64,000 nt of DNA, from contig JAUSFE010000054.1 in assembly GCA_030649945.1 (NCBI GenBank), positions 22,945-86,944 on the forward strand, given 5' to 3'. The stretch is from Dehalococcoidia bacterium. GTDB taxonomy: Bacteria; Chloroflexota; Dehalococcoidia; SM23-28-2; RBG-16-64-32. This document shows positions 17,609-25,889 of the stretch, in pieces. Position 1 is the stretch's first letter. Every line of letters starts with the position of its first letter. The translations under genes and the position numbers were made by a program. The notes below the pieces were generated by a model that had not been told where the DNA came from, searched no databases, and saw nothing but the letters and a program-made list of their open reading frames with translations.

Positions 17609-18601
17609 CTACGGCTCCGGCGCCCACGAAGCAAACCCATCGCTGGCGCCGGAATTGCCGGGCAGGAGACCGAGCCCGCCCCCTTTGGCGGCCACCACCC
17701 AGAGGTCGGCGCCGCCCCTAATGTCCGAATTGAAGACGATGGCGATGCCGTCCGGCGACCAGGCTGGGTTCAGCTCGAGAAATTTGCTGTTTGTGAGGCG
17801 CACCGGGTGTGAGCCATCCGCGTTCATCCGGTAAATCTCAGCGTTGCCGTCGCGGCTGGACACGAAGGCGATTTGCGAGCCGTCGGGCGACCAGGCGGGG
17901 TCCCCATCGTCGTCGGGGGAGTCGGTGAGCTTCGTCTCCTCGGAGCCGTCCGGGTTCATCACGTAGACGTCGAACCCGCCCAAGCGGCCGGACTCAAAGG
18001 CGATCTTGCTGCCATCGGGTGACCAGGCGGGGGCGAAGTCGGCGGCCATATTGTTGGTGAGCCTGGTGAGCCCCGTTCCGTCAGCATTGATCGCGTAGAT
18101 CTCAGCCTCCTCGCCCTTGCCAGAATCGAAGGCGATGCGGCTACCGTCCGGCGACCAAGTGGGGCGCTCATCGACGGCGGCGTTGAAGGTGAGGCGGGTC
18201 TGATTCGAACCGTCAGCGTTCATCACGTAGATCTCGGTGTTGCCGTCGCGGCCGGACTCGAAGGCGATGCGGCTGCCGTCCGGCGACCAGCCGGGGTCCG
18301 CGTCCCGGGCGGGGTTATCCGTAAGGCGAATCAAGCCCGAGCCATCGATGGCGTTCATGACGTAGATTTCAGCGTTGCCGTCACGGGCGGAGTGAAAAGC
18401 GATCTTGCCGGGGATGATCAGGCGGGTCGTGGGGGTGGATTCGACCGTGGGGGAAGCCACGACCGTTGATGTCGACATCGCTTCCGGCGTAGGGCTGGCG
18501 CTGGCGGCGGTTGGGTTGGGAGTAGCGCGCTCTCCTCCTCCGCTACACGCCGCGGCAAAGAGAAGGGTCCCGAGAATGATCGCAGCCGCTCTTGCCGCCA
18601 C
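17609..18601 (-). CDS. PD40/TolB-like beta-propeller lipoprotein (6 repeats)
   Basis: A 330-aa lipoprotein with lipobox FAAAC followed by Ser-Gly-Gly and a Thr/Ser/Pro-rich spacer. Six PD40 repeats follow, enough for one six-blade ring; the final WAPEP probably closes the ring with the first strand (velcro closure). The start is GTG at 18601, with TAGACT nine nucleotides upstream and no ribosome-binding site, so a leaderless transcript is possible. It is one of four paralogues in the window. Confidence 0.88.
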   Translation of the reverse strand: MAARAAAIILGTLLFAAACSGGGERATPNPTAASASPTPEAMSTSTVVASPTVESTPTTRLIIPGKIAFHSARDGNAEIYVMNAIDGSGLIRLTDNPARDADPGWSPDGSRIAFESGRDGNTEIYVMNADGSNQTRLTFNAAVDERPTWSPDGSRIAFDSGKGEEAEIYAINADGTGLTRLTNNMAADFAPAWSPDGSKIAFESGRLGGFDVYVMNPDGSEETKLTDSPDDDGDPAWSPDGSQIAFVSSRDGNAEIYRMNADGSHPVRLTNSKFLELNPAWSPDGIAIVFNSDIRGGADLWVVAAKGGGLGLLPGNSGASDGFASWAPEP

Positions 18602-18681
18602 TCTGGAAATAGTCTACTTCAGCGCTCTGCCGAAGAGGAAGCGCCGGGCCCGGGCGGCGGTCCTCGCGCCGGTGCCGGCCA

Positions 18682-19953
18682 TCAGGGGAGGATGTTGCCC
18701 GAAGGAGACACCCAGTAGAACGTCACGGATGGCCTGCTATCGATGAAGTGCTCCACGACGTATTCGGTTATGGGCAGGACCAGGTCAACGCCGACAGTCT
18801 CACTCAGGACCTGATGGATCCCATCCTTTCCCCACGTCGCCATGAACTCAAAGCCTTCATGCGTCCGACCGAACTCAGCCGCTGCCTCATTGAACGCCTC
18901 GGCGAAGTCGTCGGTCTGGACCACGCTGACCAGCGTCTCAGCCGCTTGCTGCGGGCCGTCAAAGAGAGCTTCCCGTATCGACTTCGGTCCCACTCCCTGC
19001 AGGGCGTCAACGATGGACCCCGTCCCCTCCACTGATACCTTATCTCCCAACGGCAGAGACCTCAGTATCGCGGTCGCGAGTATCCAGCGGACCGACTCTT
19101 CCGTGAAGTCCGCGTAGGCGATCGCCGGCGGCTTGTCGCTCGTGTTGGCCGCAAACCGGGCGGTCTCCCCCGGGACCAGCGGGGCGGCCAGCGGGTAGCC
19201 GGGCCCGCCGGGCCTCGGCGATATGCCAACGCCAAACGGCTTGAGGTTGGTGATACGGAACTCCGGGCTGACCGGATCACCCTTGGTGACACAAGCCTGA
19301 ATCACGTCGTTGCCCTTGGAGCTGTCGGCGATGGCAGTTGACTCCCAGTCGTCGCACCACTCGCCAGGCTCGACGACTGCGTCGACGATCTCGGAGATGC
19401 TGGCGGCTTGCGTCTCCTTGAGGGCGGCGATCCAGGCGTCCCAGTCCCAGGCGAAGGAGTTCCACCAGGACAGGTGGTCGGTCTCTATGACCATCACCTT
19501 CCGCTTCCGGTCTACTTGCCCGCCCACAGGTACCCACTGTTTTGCCTTCTCATCGAAGTAGGCGAGGAAGGCCAGCTCCTCAGGTGTATCCCCCGGCAGC
19601 GATCCCGGATCGATAGCTACCTCCAGCGTAGCAGGCGCCTGTAGCTCCGGCCCGCCGAGGTCTATCCTGGCAGCGCGACCTATCGGCTTGGCGCCTTTCG
19701 GGACGCTGGGAACGCCGTCACCATCCGCCCGGGTGGATATGGTGACCGTGGCGTCATCAGAGAGAGCACCGGCGGGAATGCGCAGGACGGTCTCGTCGTT
19801 GAGGGAGACGGTCCCGCCGTCGGCAGCCGCGATAGCTTTCTCGATGGTGGTCCGCTGGGCCTCGCCGCAGGCCGTAGGGAGCGCGGCCAGGCTAAGGATA
19901 GCCAGCAGGAAGACCAGCCGGCTGAGGGACGGTCTTCGCCACGTGGCGCTCAC
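18682..19953 (-). CDS. Lipoprotein with ZU5-like N-terminal domain, otherwise unknown
   Basis: A 423-aa lipoprotein (lipobox LPTAC). Residues about 43-150 contain ADGGTVSLNDETVLRIPAGA, SDDATVTI and further strands, a pattern found in ZU5-like beta domains of bacterial surface lipoproteins, where a Gly-Gly-Thr stretch precedes an IPAGAL block. A second part (about 150-423) has a WWNSFAWDWDAW aromatic cluster, two Cys that could pair and a helical stretch near the C-terminus (AAETLVSVVQTDDFAEAFNE). I do not recognise the second half. The gene sits between a PD40 gene and the acyltransferase, all on the minus strand with 20-80 bp gaps, so co-transcription is possible. Confidence 0.7.
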   Translation of the reverse strand: MSATWRRPSLSRLVFLLAILSLAALPTACGEAQRTTIEKAIAAADGGTVSLNDETVLRIPAGALSDDATVTISTRADGDGVPSVPKGAKPIGRAARIDLGGPELQAPATLEVAIDPGSLPGDTPEELAFLAYFDEKAKQWVPVGGQVDRKRKVMVIETDHLSWWNSFAWDWDAWIAALKETQAASISEIVDAVVEPGEWCDDWESTAIADSSKGNDVIQACVTKGDPVSPEFRITNLKPFGVGISPRPGGPGYPLAAPLVPGETARFAANTSDKPPAIAYADFTEESVRWILATAILRSLPLGDKVSVEGTGSIVDALQGVGPKSIREALFDGPQQAAETLVSVVQTDDFAEAFNEAAAEFGRTHEGFEFMATWGKDGIHQVLSETVGVDLVLPITEYVVEHFIDSRPSVTFYWVSPSGNILP

Positions 19954-19976
19954 AGCTTCATAATCGCTGACGACTT

Positions 19977-20969
19977 CTAAAAGGTTAACGGGGTAGGGAC
20001 TCTCGAGGAGGTCGCGCCCTGCAGTTCAATTCCCATGTGCGAAGACAGCAGCGTCCAACCTACCCACTGTTCGGGAGACCGAAGTATCTGCCGCTCCAAT
20101 GCGTGGTAGAGTTGCTGCGTGCTCTCGCGAATGGATGCTCGGCTCCGCGCCGGCGCCGGCAGGGGCTCTCCAAAGCTCAGCCTGAACCTGGGGCCCTCTT
20201 CCCTCGTCAGGGTCGCAGGAACGATGCTCCTCCCCGTCGCCGCGGCCAGATAGGAGATGCCGTAAGGGACCTGAATCGTCCAGCCGAAGAACTGGACATC
20301 GGTCGTCTTCGCGAACTTGTAAGGAGACATCTCCAGAAGGGTGCACACCAGCCCGCCGGCATTGAGGTCGTCGAGGCATCGCGCCAGCACCAGCGGTTCC
20401 CGCGCGTCGATGAACCGAACCCGCTGGCTGGAACTGGGCAGGAAATTCTCCCCGAGCCCGCGGCCCTGGCCGACCAGCGTTTCGTTGCCGACGACCATCG
20501 AGACGGGGGAGCCAAGGCTTCCCAGCACCCAGGGGATCACGGGGTATACGCCCATGCGGAAGCCCACGACGATCGCTCCCGGCCCTCGCTCCCTCTCGCG
20601 GGTGAGGACGTCCTCGTTCTCAATAACGAGTGCCCGCCGCCGGAAGTCGGGCCGCTCAAGGCCGGTCAAGAGCACAAGCAAGTCGGGGATATGGCGGTAG
20701 AGCAGGTTCTTGCGAAAGTCAGCGCGCGCTGCTTCGGTCAGGCCAAAGCGTTGACCGTCGGGATCAAGGACTGAGAACGTCTCGGACACGCCGTCCAGCA
20801 TGTTGAGCGTCCTCAGGGGCCAGCGCAGCCAGGTCTCCAGCCAGGTCAGGGCCATCAACGTCTTGTGTACGGGCCCATACGGCAGCCGGCCTAACGTCCG
20901 GAACAGCCTCGCGTGGGATATGGCGAAGTTGACTCCAGCGATCTGATCTAGACTGGCTCGGGCTAGCAT
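19977..20969 (-). CDS. LPLAT-superfamily acyltransferase (LpxL/HtrB/PatA-like) with altered active-site motif
   Basis: A 330-aa protein with the layout of the Lip_A_acyltrans branch of LPLAT enzymes, which transfer acyl chains to glycolipids at the inner membrane face. The block GAIVVGFRMGVYPVIPWVLG (131-150) aligns with the usual GHFGNWE region, but the catalytic His position is Arg138 and the Glu/Asp position is Pro. Later family features remain: ENFLPSSSQRVRFID, GGLVCTLLEMSP, FFGWTIQVPYGISYLA and IVPATLTREEGPRFRLSF. Either the enzyme uses another residue or it has become non-catalytic. An acyl carrier protein gene lies 287 bp upstream on the same strand. Confidence 0.72.
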   Translation of the reverse strand: MLARASLDQIAGVNFAISHARLFRTLGRLPYGPVHKTLMALTWLETWLRWPLRTLNMLDGVSETFSVLDPDGQRFGLTEAARADFRKNLLYRHIPDLLVLLTGLERPDFRRRALVIENEDVLTRERERGPGAIVVGFRMGVYPVIPWVLGSLGSPVSMVVGNETLVGQGRGLGENFLPSSSQRVRFIDAREPLVLARCLDDLNAGGLVCTLLEMSPYKFAKTTDVQFFGWTIQVPYGISYLAAATGRSIVPATLTREEGPRFRLSFGEPLPAPARSRASIRESTQQLYHALERQILRSPEQWVGWTLLSSHMGIELQGATSSRVPTPLTF

Positions 20970-21155
20970 GATGTCGGTCCCAGTGCTTAAGCGGCATCAC
21001 CCCTACCCGGACGATCCACCGGGAGGGCGATCTATTCTCGTCGCGGGGTATGCTAACCCTATCCCAGTCACGGATGAGCCGATGGGGAAAACGGGCTCGC
21101 GCCCCAAGCTACTCCGAAAGGAAATCCGCTACCACATCCCTGTGCAGATGGTACC

Positions 21156-21186
21156 CGGCCAGGCTTTTGGCTCTGAGGCCTGGCCG
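21156..21186. other. Hairpin between ACP and acyltransferase genes
   Basis: Arms CGGCCAGGC (21156-21164) and GCCTGGCCG (21178-21186) pair over nine bases with a 13-nt loop. On the minus strand it lies about 70 nt after the ACP stop. No U-tract follows, so it may be an attenuator or mRNA-processing element rather than a full terminator. The rest of 20970-21256 shows no gene. Confidence 0.4.
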
Positions 21187-21256
21187 CGGAAAAGCAGCCG
21201 CAGGAAAAATCGTATCACCAAGTCACCCCCTTTCTGGTTCAAGTTCTTCTCTTGCC

Positions 21257-21577
21257 CTACTTGCGGTCGGTGTCGAGCCCCTCAGTGACCAGCGTGGGAG
21301 AAGCCGACGATAGGATGAAATCGACGATGTCGTTCACCGTCTGGAAGGATTCGATATCCACATCCGCACCAAAGTCCAGGCCAAACTTCTCCCCGATTGA
21401 GAGGGCAAGGTCCAAACCATCGAGAGAGTCCAACTCGACGGGTGAGGCCTCGGCCCCACTGAACAGCGGAGCGTCATCGGGGAAGTCTTCTAGGCCGTCA
21501 TCAAGGGGTTTGATAGAGATGATTATCTCCTTGACGACGGATCCAACTTCTCGGCGCAGGTCCAACGTAGATTTCAT
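21257..21577 (-). CDS. Acyl carrier protein
   Basis: A 106-aa protein with the phosphopantetheine attachment motif Asp-Ser-Leu at D50-S51-L52 (ELDSLDGLDLALSIGEKFGL), followed by the acidic helix II and the IESFQTVNDIVDFIL helix typical of ACPs. An N-terminal extension of about 15 residues and a C-terminal tail make it longer than the usual 75-80 aa housekeeping ACP, which suggests a specialised carrier. ATG at 21577 fits the family start, although the Shine-Dalgarno sequence is weak; a longer frame upstream has no family support. It probably supplies acyl groups to the nearby LPLAT protein. Confidence 0.85.
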   Translation of the reverse strand: MKSTLDLRREVGSVVKEIIISIKPLDDGLEDFPDDAPLFSGAEASPVELDSLDGLDLALSIGEKFGLDFGADVDIESFQTVNDIVDFILSSASPTLVTEGLDTDRK

Positions 21578-21785
21578 AGGATGTTGACGTGAATTATAGA
21601 GGGAGACCAGATTCGGGTCAAGCTGTTCACGGGCCGTGACGTAGAAGAGGCAACCTTCTTCCATCCCGGCCGGCGGCCCCGCCAGCGCCGCACCCGCTCC
21701 ATGCAGGACTCGCTCGTTGTGTGCCGGCTTGCGCGGGGCGAGCCCGTGCCCGAGCATGAGACAGCTATGCTACCATGGCGGCACA

Positions 21786-22253
21786 ATGATCCGACTTTCG
21801 CTGTTGCTCACCGCAGCCGCTATCCTCGGATGTGGAGGAGGTGCAACCTCCAGCCAGGCACCGGTCCATCCCGTAGACACCGCTACCTCTGAACAATGGT
21901 CCGCCTGGGGCGCCGAGGCTCAGACGATCGCCACTCTCGTGGGGAGGATGTACACATCGCAGGCGGTGACACGCGACGCCCTGGAAGCGCAGATCGAGCG
22001 GACGGGGGCGCTGGTGGAGGAGATACAGGGCGCGGACCCATCCGAATCGCCCGTGCTGGACCTGGTCGAGAGGCTTGGCGAGATGGAGAACGCCCTCCAA
22101 TTTGTGCTCGAGTTCTCGATGAACCAGGGCAGCACTGACCTGGGCGGGGTAAGGTTCCGCTCCCTCGAGGACGCGGTGAATCACCTAGGCGGGGCCGCGG
22201 ACGCCCTTGTCCGGGCGGCGTCCGAAACGGGGACTAAGGAAGCGGCTCCGTAA
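21786..22253 (+). CDS. Small helical lipoprotein of unknown function
   Basis: A 155-aa lipoprotein with a short signal and lipobox ILGC. The mature part is predicted mostly helical, with heptad-like stretches (DALEAQIERTGALVEEIQ and LVERLGEMENALQFVLEF) suggesting a helical bundle. There is no known family. No Shine-Dalgarno sequence precedes the ATG; TATGCT lies 14 nt upstream, so a very short leader is possible. Its 3' end overlaps the convergent beta-helix gene by 20 bp. Confidence 0.72.
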   Translation: MIRLSLLLTAAAILGCGGGATSSQAPVHPVDTATSEQWSAWGAEAQTIATLVGRMYTSQAVTRDALEAQIERTGALVEEIQGADPSESPVLDLVERLGEMENALQFVLEFSMNQGSTDLGGVRFRSLEDAVNHLGGAADALVRAASETGTKEAAP

Positions 22254-23484
22254 CGTTCTCCCGAACGACGTTCTCGCCGGCGTCCTCAAGCAACGATACG
22301 TCCACGCCGTTGGGTAGAGAGCCTGCGCCGTCCGCTGTTAACCCGAAGTAGTTACCGCTGATCACGTTGCCCTGCGTGGGCGGGTCGCGGATCACGATCC
22401 CCACCTGGTTGCCCGCTATGACGTTGACCTTCCCACCGCCCTCGCCACCGATTACGTTCTCTTGAGCGCCCGCCTGGATGTTGATCCCATATTCGTTGGG
22501 GACTGCAACCATCCCCGTAGTGTCAGTGCCGATGTAGTTCCCGGCCAGCACGTTGCCCCTGGTGGGTCCAAGGCCAATTCCTTCCGGGCCGTCAATGCTG
22601 ACCCCGAAGAGGTCATTCCCGGAGATCACGTTCCCGGTCCCCGGCTCGCCGCCGCCGATGATATTGTCCTGCGCTCCCGGGGCGATCCAGATTCCCTCCG
22701 CGCGGTTGGGCATGGCAGTGCGGCCCGAGGCGTCAAGCCCTATGAGATTACCCTCCACTCGATTGCCTCGGCCGCGGATCTCGATGCCGACCCGGTTGCC
22801 GGAGATGACGTTCCCCTGGCCCTTGCCGGCGCCGCCGACGACGTTGTCCTGCGCTCCGGCGCTCAGGGCGAGCCCAGTGTCACAGTCACGAATCATCAGT
22901 CCGCGCACGGTGTTGCCGCCGGAGTCTATTCGTAGGCACTCAAACGGTCCGCCGCTGATGACCGGAGTCGCGCCCACACCGTCTACGGCGTCGAAGCCGC
23001 TGCTGAGGGATGGCAGCGCCGAGGCGAGCGTGATGGGTTCGCCGCCTTCCTGGGGGAAGGCGGAAGCATCGAAGGTGATGACGTCGGCGAGCGCGCCGCC
23101 GACGTCGCCTCTGACGTTGTCCGCTTCGCCGGCCGTCAGCGACCCCCGCTCCAGGGTCCCGGTGGCCAGGAGGATAGCCTCACGCAGGGTGAGGAGATCG
23201 TCGCGGGAGTCGTCGTCGCCGGCGCCATCTACGGTGATCGTTGCCCCTTCAGGCAGGGGTGAGAGCGCCGGTGTGACGACCTGGGTGGCAGTTCCCGTTG
23301 GTAGGACGGCCGGAGAGGCGGTCCCCGCGGGACCGGTGGCCCCGTCCGGGCCAGGGGTCCCTGCGCCGGAGCAGGCGGCGACGAGGAGCGTAAGAGCCAG
23401 CCCCGCGGGGGCCCAGCGCAAACCGTATCGCTCCAGCGCGAGCGCCAGCCCAGGCGCGAATGGCGCGTTAGCCACCGTCTTCAC
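22234..23484 (-). CDS. Right-handed parallel beta-helix lipoprotein with CSLREA-like N-terminus
   Basis: A 416-aa lipoprotein (lipobox LLVAAC followed by SGAGT). A LLTLREAILLA segment near residue 95 resembles the CSLREA motif that often opens secreted beta-helix proteins. Repeats of the type GNVISGNxxGI, NLIGLDASG and DNIIGG recur through the rest and form the coils of a parallel beta-helix. Such proteins are often polysaccharide lyases or adhesins; no catalytic triad can be pointed to here. The start is uncertain: GTG at 23484 or 23475 overlaps the end of the upstream metal-binding gene, and TTG at 23511 is also open. Translational coupling with that gene is likely. Confidence 0.8.
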   Translation of the reverse strand: MKTVANAPFAPGLALALERYGLRWAPAGLALTLLVAACSGAGTPGPDGATGPAGTASPAVLPTGTATQVVTPALSPLPEGATITVDGAGDDDSRDDLLTLREAILLATGTLERGSLTAGEADNVRGDVGGALADVITFDASAFPQEGGEPITLASALPSLSSGFDAVDGVGATPVISGGPFECLRIDSGGNTVRGLMIRDCDTGLALSAGAQDNVVGGAGKGQGNVISGNRVGIEIRGRGNRVEGNLIGLDASGRTAMPNRAEGIWIAPGAQDNIIGGGEPGTGNVISGNDLFGVSIDGPEGIGLGPTRGNVLAGNYIGTDTTGMVAVPNEYGINIQAGAQENVIGGEGGGKVNVIAGNQVGIVIRDPPTQGNVISGNYFGLTADGAGSLPNGVDVSLLEDAGENVVRENVTEPLP

Positions 23485-24463
23485 CCCCCAGGCAGCGCAC
23501 CAGCTCAGCAAGGTCCGCCCGCATCATTCCGATGTAGGTAGGGACAGACTCGTCCTGGATGTCGCTGTAGAGGGTGCACATCTGTACCCCGGCCTCAGCG
23601 GCGATCTGCTCGAGGACGCTGTTGTCGAAGCCGACCTCGCCGAACACGCCGGGCGCTCCTTCTCCACCGATTACCTTCTTCAGCCGGTCGACATCCTCAG
23701 GGCCGGGGTCCTCGCCAGGCGTGGAGACGGCGAAGGCGGCGACCTCCAGGCCATAACGATTCGCGAAGTGGATGAATGAATCGTGGTAGGTGACGATCCT
23801 CCGGCTCTTCTCGGGGATGCCCATGACCTGCGCCTTGATCTCGTCATCCAGCCCAAACAGGCTGTCGCCGTACGCCGCCAGGTTGCCCCGATAGAACGCT
23901 TCGTTGACGCGATCAACGATCATAAACACATCCGCCATCAGGTCAACGTAGGAGCGCGCGATGACCGGGTCCAGCCACAGGTGAAGGTTGTCGCCTGCCT
24001 CGTCGGCCTTCAGGTTGACATTACCCTGCAACCCCGCCTGCGGCGAGGGCACATTCGGCCCGAACGGTATGACTTTGGCGGTCTCCTTGCGGTTCTGTTC
24101 GATGAGCTCCTGCACGGCCGTATCGAGGCCCAGACCATTCACGAAGAAGACATCGGCTTCTGGGATGCGACTGATATCCTCAGGCGTCAGCTCGTAGGTG
24201 TGCGGATCGGCGCCGGCGGGGAAGAGAGAGAAGACCTCAACGTTCTTTCCACCTATCTCGCGGGCGAAGTCGGCGAAGAGGGGAAGGGTGACGGCAACGC
24301 GGATTGGGAGATCGGCCCGGCTGGGGGAGAGTGCGAGGGGCGGCGGGGAGGGGAACGCCGGAGTCTCTCCCTGGGAAGGGACATCTTCGCTGCACGCGGC
24401 CAGGAGCAGAGCGAGAACGAGGCCGAAAAGCGTCGCGCGCACTGGGCGCCCGACGAACTTCAC
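23468..24463 (-). CDS. Metal ABC transporter substrate-binding lipoprotein (ZnuA/cluster A-I)
   Basis: A 331-aa cluster A-I binding lipoprotein (lipobox LLAAC, Cys24). Four candidate metal ligands sit in family positions: H88 in GADPHTYE, H161 in NLHLWLDP, H227 in TYHDSF and D301 in the C-terminal LYSDIQD segment. The family delivers Zn2+ or Mn2+ to an ABC importer. No permease or ATPase of that system is in the window, so this is an orphan binding protein here. The GTG start has GGGGAG 8 nt upstream. The beta-helix gene follows with an overlap, while the lipoprotein gene upstream is 71 bp away. Confidence 0.92.
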   Translation of the reverse strand: MKFVGRPVRATLFGLVLALLLAACSEDVPSQGETPAFPSPPPLALSPSRADLPIRVAVTLPLFADFAREIGGKNVEVFSLFPAGADPHTYELTPEDISRIPEADVFFVNGLGLDTAVQELIEQNRKETAKVIPFGPNVPSPQAGLQGNVNLKADEAGDNLHLWLDPVIARSYVDLMADVFMIVDRVNEAFYRGNLAAYGDSLFGLDDEIKAQVMGIPEKSRRIVTYHDSFIHFANRYGLEVAAFAVSTPGEDPGPEDVDRLKKVIGGEGAPGVFGEVGFDNSVLEQIAAEAGVQMCTLYSDIQDESVPTYIGMMRADLAELVRCLGGEDGG

Positions 24464-24534
24464 TCCGACCGCTCCCCAGGCCTGGCGGCGGGATCACTCC
24501 TCTCCGGCATCGGATTCAGTCGTCAGGCTCCGGC

Positions 24535-25128
24535 TCAATCACCGGTGAGATCGACGCCCGCCGCCTCTACGACGGCCGGCAACGGAGGCGCATTGAAGCA
24601 GTACGTGCTGCTCAGGTCGGGATGGACCTTCCACTCCTCCTCCTCCCGGACGAGCGCCAATCGAATGTCCGCCTGCGGCGCCTTCACCACTACCCAGTCC
24701 GGCCCCTTGGCCAACTCCAAAAGCGCCGGCACTCCACCCGCCAGCGCGAAGTAGGCTTCGATGGAGGTCTTGCCCCGGACCCTGAATTCATCCATCGCCC
24801 GGTCGAACGTCTGACGGGGACAGATCGCCTTGATCTCGCTGGACGTCAGCTCCCAGAGCGCGTTCTGTACGTGCTCTCCGCTTGAGGCGAGCTGCTGGAG
24901 GTACGCTCTGGCGGCCTCCGCCGCAGGCCCTGATGCAGGGGTTAACTCCGCATCCGCTGCGGTTGACTCTGGAGTGGTCTCTTTCCCCCCTCCACCACCG
25001 CAGGCGGCTATAACGATAGAGATTGCAGCGCCAGCCGCCAAAGCCAGAAGCGGGAACCAGCGGGTGCGGCCCACCGAATTCACGACCGTCAGCCGTTCAG
25101 AGCCCGTTCGCCCACCGCCCAATGCCAT
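24535..25128 (-). CDS. Lipoprotein of unknown function (NTF2/DUF4878-like pattern)
   Basis: A 197-aa lipoprotein (lipobox VIAAC followed by five Gly). The mature domain begins with a helix (AAEAARAYLQQLASSGE), continues with helical and strand segments including ICPRQTFDRAMDEFR, and ends in strands (DWVVVKAPQADIRLALVREE then EWKVHPDL). A helix followed by a curved sheet ending in EEEWKV is the usual signature of NTF2-like lipoproteins such as DUF4878, but similarity is only at pattern level. ATG at 25128 has GGAG 7 nt upstream and lies 4 bp after the preceding stop, so it is co-transcribed with the DUF4352-like gene. Confidence 0.72.
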   Translation of the reverse strand: MALGGGRTGSERLTVVNSVGRTRWFPLLALAAGAAISIVIAACGGGGGKETTPESTAADAELTPASGPAAEAARAYLQQLASSGEHVQNALWELTSSEIKAICPRQTFDRAMDEFRVRGKTSIEAYFALAGGVPALLELAKGPDWVVVKAPQADIRLALVREEEEWKVHPDLSSTYCFNAPPLPAVVEAAGVDLTGD

Positions 25129-25132
25129 CCGC

Positions 25133-25660
25133 TCACTCCGGGAGGTTGATGAGGATGAGGTCTCGCTGCTCATAGGGCTTGTACCTCACGGCGTCGATTT
25201 TCGCCGTAGCCGGCACCAGGAGGACTATACGACCTGAAACAGTCTCACCCGCCGCCACGACACCGGCCGTCAGAGTGGTGCCCAGTCCCGCCGACGGCAC
25301 GTAGATGGCCTCCGCCTCGTTGTCTATAGCCGTGAAGAAGGCCGGCGAGTAGTTGAACTCTCCTTCAGTGCCAACGTTCGCTATTTCAGCATCGAAGGCG
25401 ACGAGCCGTTCGTCGGCCGCAAGGGGAAAAGTTGGGTCCGGGGGGTACGGGTCCTGCAAACCGGAGAGAAGCACGCTTGTGTGTTCCAGCACTACGGCCT
25501 CGCCCAGAATGCCTTCCGCCCTTGGCGCCGGCGGCAGGGGCGTCCCCTCGCCAGCGGAGGGTGATCCGTCTGTCCCGGTATCGGTTGCAGGGGATCCGCC
25601 GTCTCCGCTACAGCCAGCGATCAACGCCAGAAGGAGCAGGGTCAACGCAGCGGCTCGCAC
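25133..25660 (-). CDS. Lipoprotein with DUF4352-like immunoglobulin fold
   Basis: A 175-aa lipoprotein; GTG at 25660 gives a standard signal ending LIAGC. After a Gly/Thr/Pro linker, the domain shows LVAFDAEIANVGTEGEFNYS, then a segment with AIYVPSAG, and finally VAAGETVSGRIVLLVPATA and a last strand. This is the DUF4352/LpqE-like beta sandwich common in Gram-positive and Chloroflexi lipoproteins. Much longer upstream reading is open but antisense to nothing useful and lacks a start signal. It is the first gene of a minus-strand run leading to 24535 and perhaps 23468 and 22234. Confidence 0.75.
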   Translation of the reverse strand: MRAAALTLLLLALIAGCSGDGGSPATDTGTDGSPSAGEGTPLPPAPRAEGILGEAVVLEHTSVLLSGLQDPYPPDPTFPLAADERLVAFDAEIANVGTEGEFNYSPAFFTAIDNEAEAIYVPSAGLGTTLTAGVVAAGETVSGRIVLLVPATAKIDAVRYKPYEQRDLILINLPE

Positions 25661-25768
25661 CGCCTGCCCGCTCCTTCCTTGAAATACGGCGCGCTCACGG
25701 CATCCCGACGAGCTTCTTCGACGGAACCTTACGTACACGAAACAACTCTGCGCATTCTTGATACCAGT

Positions 25769-25797
25769 AAGATACAGGAACGGCTCTTGGCAATCAA
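25769..25797 (-). promoter_or_regulatory. Weak sigma-70-like promoter TTGATT-17-TATCTT
   Basis: On the minus strand TTGATT (25792-25797) and TATCTT (25769-25774) are 17 bp apart and lead to the lipoprotein gene at 25660 with a leader of about 100 nt. Four of six bases match in each box. It lies back-to-back with the stronger plus-strand promoter at 25824. Confidence 0.35.
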
Positions 25798-25823
25798 TAC
25801 GCCGTCGGATCAGCTCCCAGTCT

Positions 25824-25852
25824 TTGACTTGGCGCAGACTCAAAGCTAGAAT
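25824..25852 (+). promoter_or_regulatory. Sigma-70-like promoter TTGACT-17-TAGAAT
   Basis: TTGACT (25824-25829) and TAGAAT (25847-25852) each match five of six consensus bases with the optimal 17-bp spacer. The GTG of the FG-GAP gene is 38 nt past the -10 box, with AAGGAG between them. Confidence 0.65.
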
Positions 25853-25889
25853 CACTACGAACCGCCGATAAGAAAGGAGCGTTGAGTCC

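Noticed and set aside
21000..21256. tRNA or small RNA gene between ACP and acyltransferase
   Set aside because: No cloverleaf, T-loop GTTCRA context or acceptor pairing could be built; only a simple hairpin is present.
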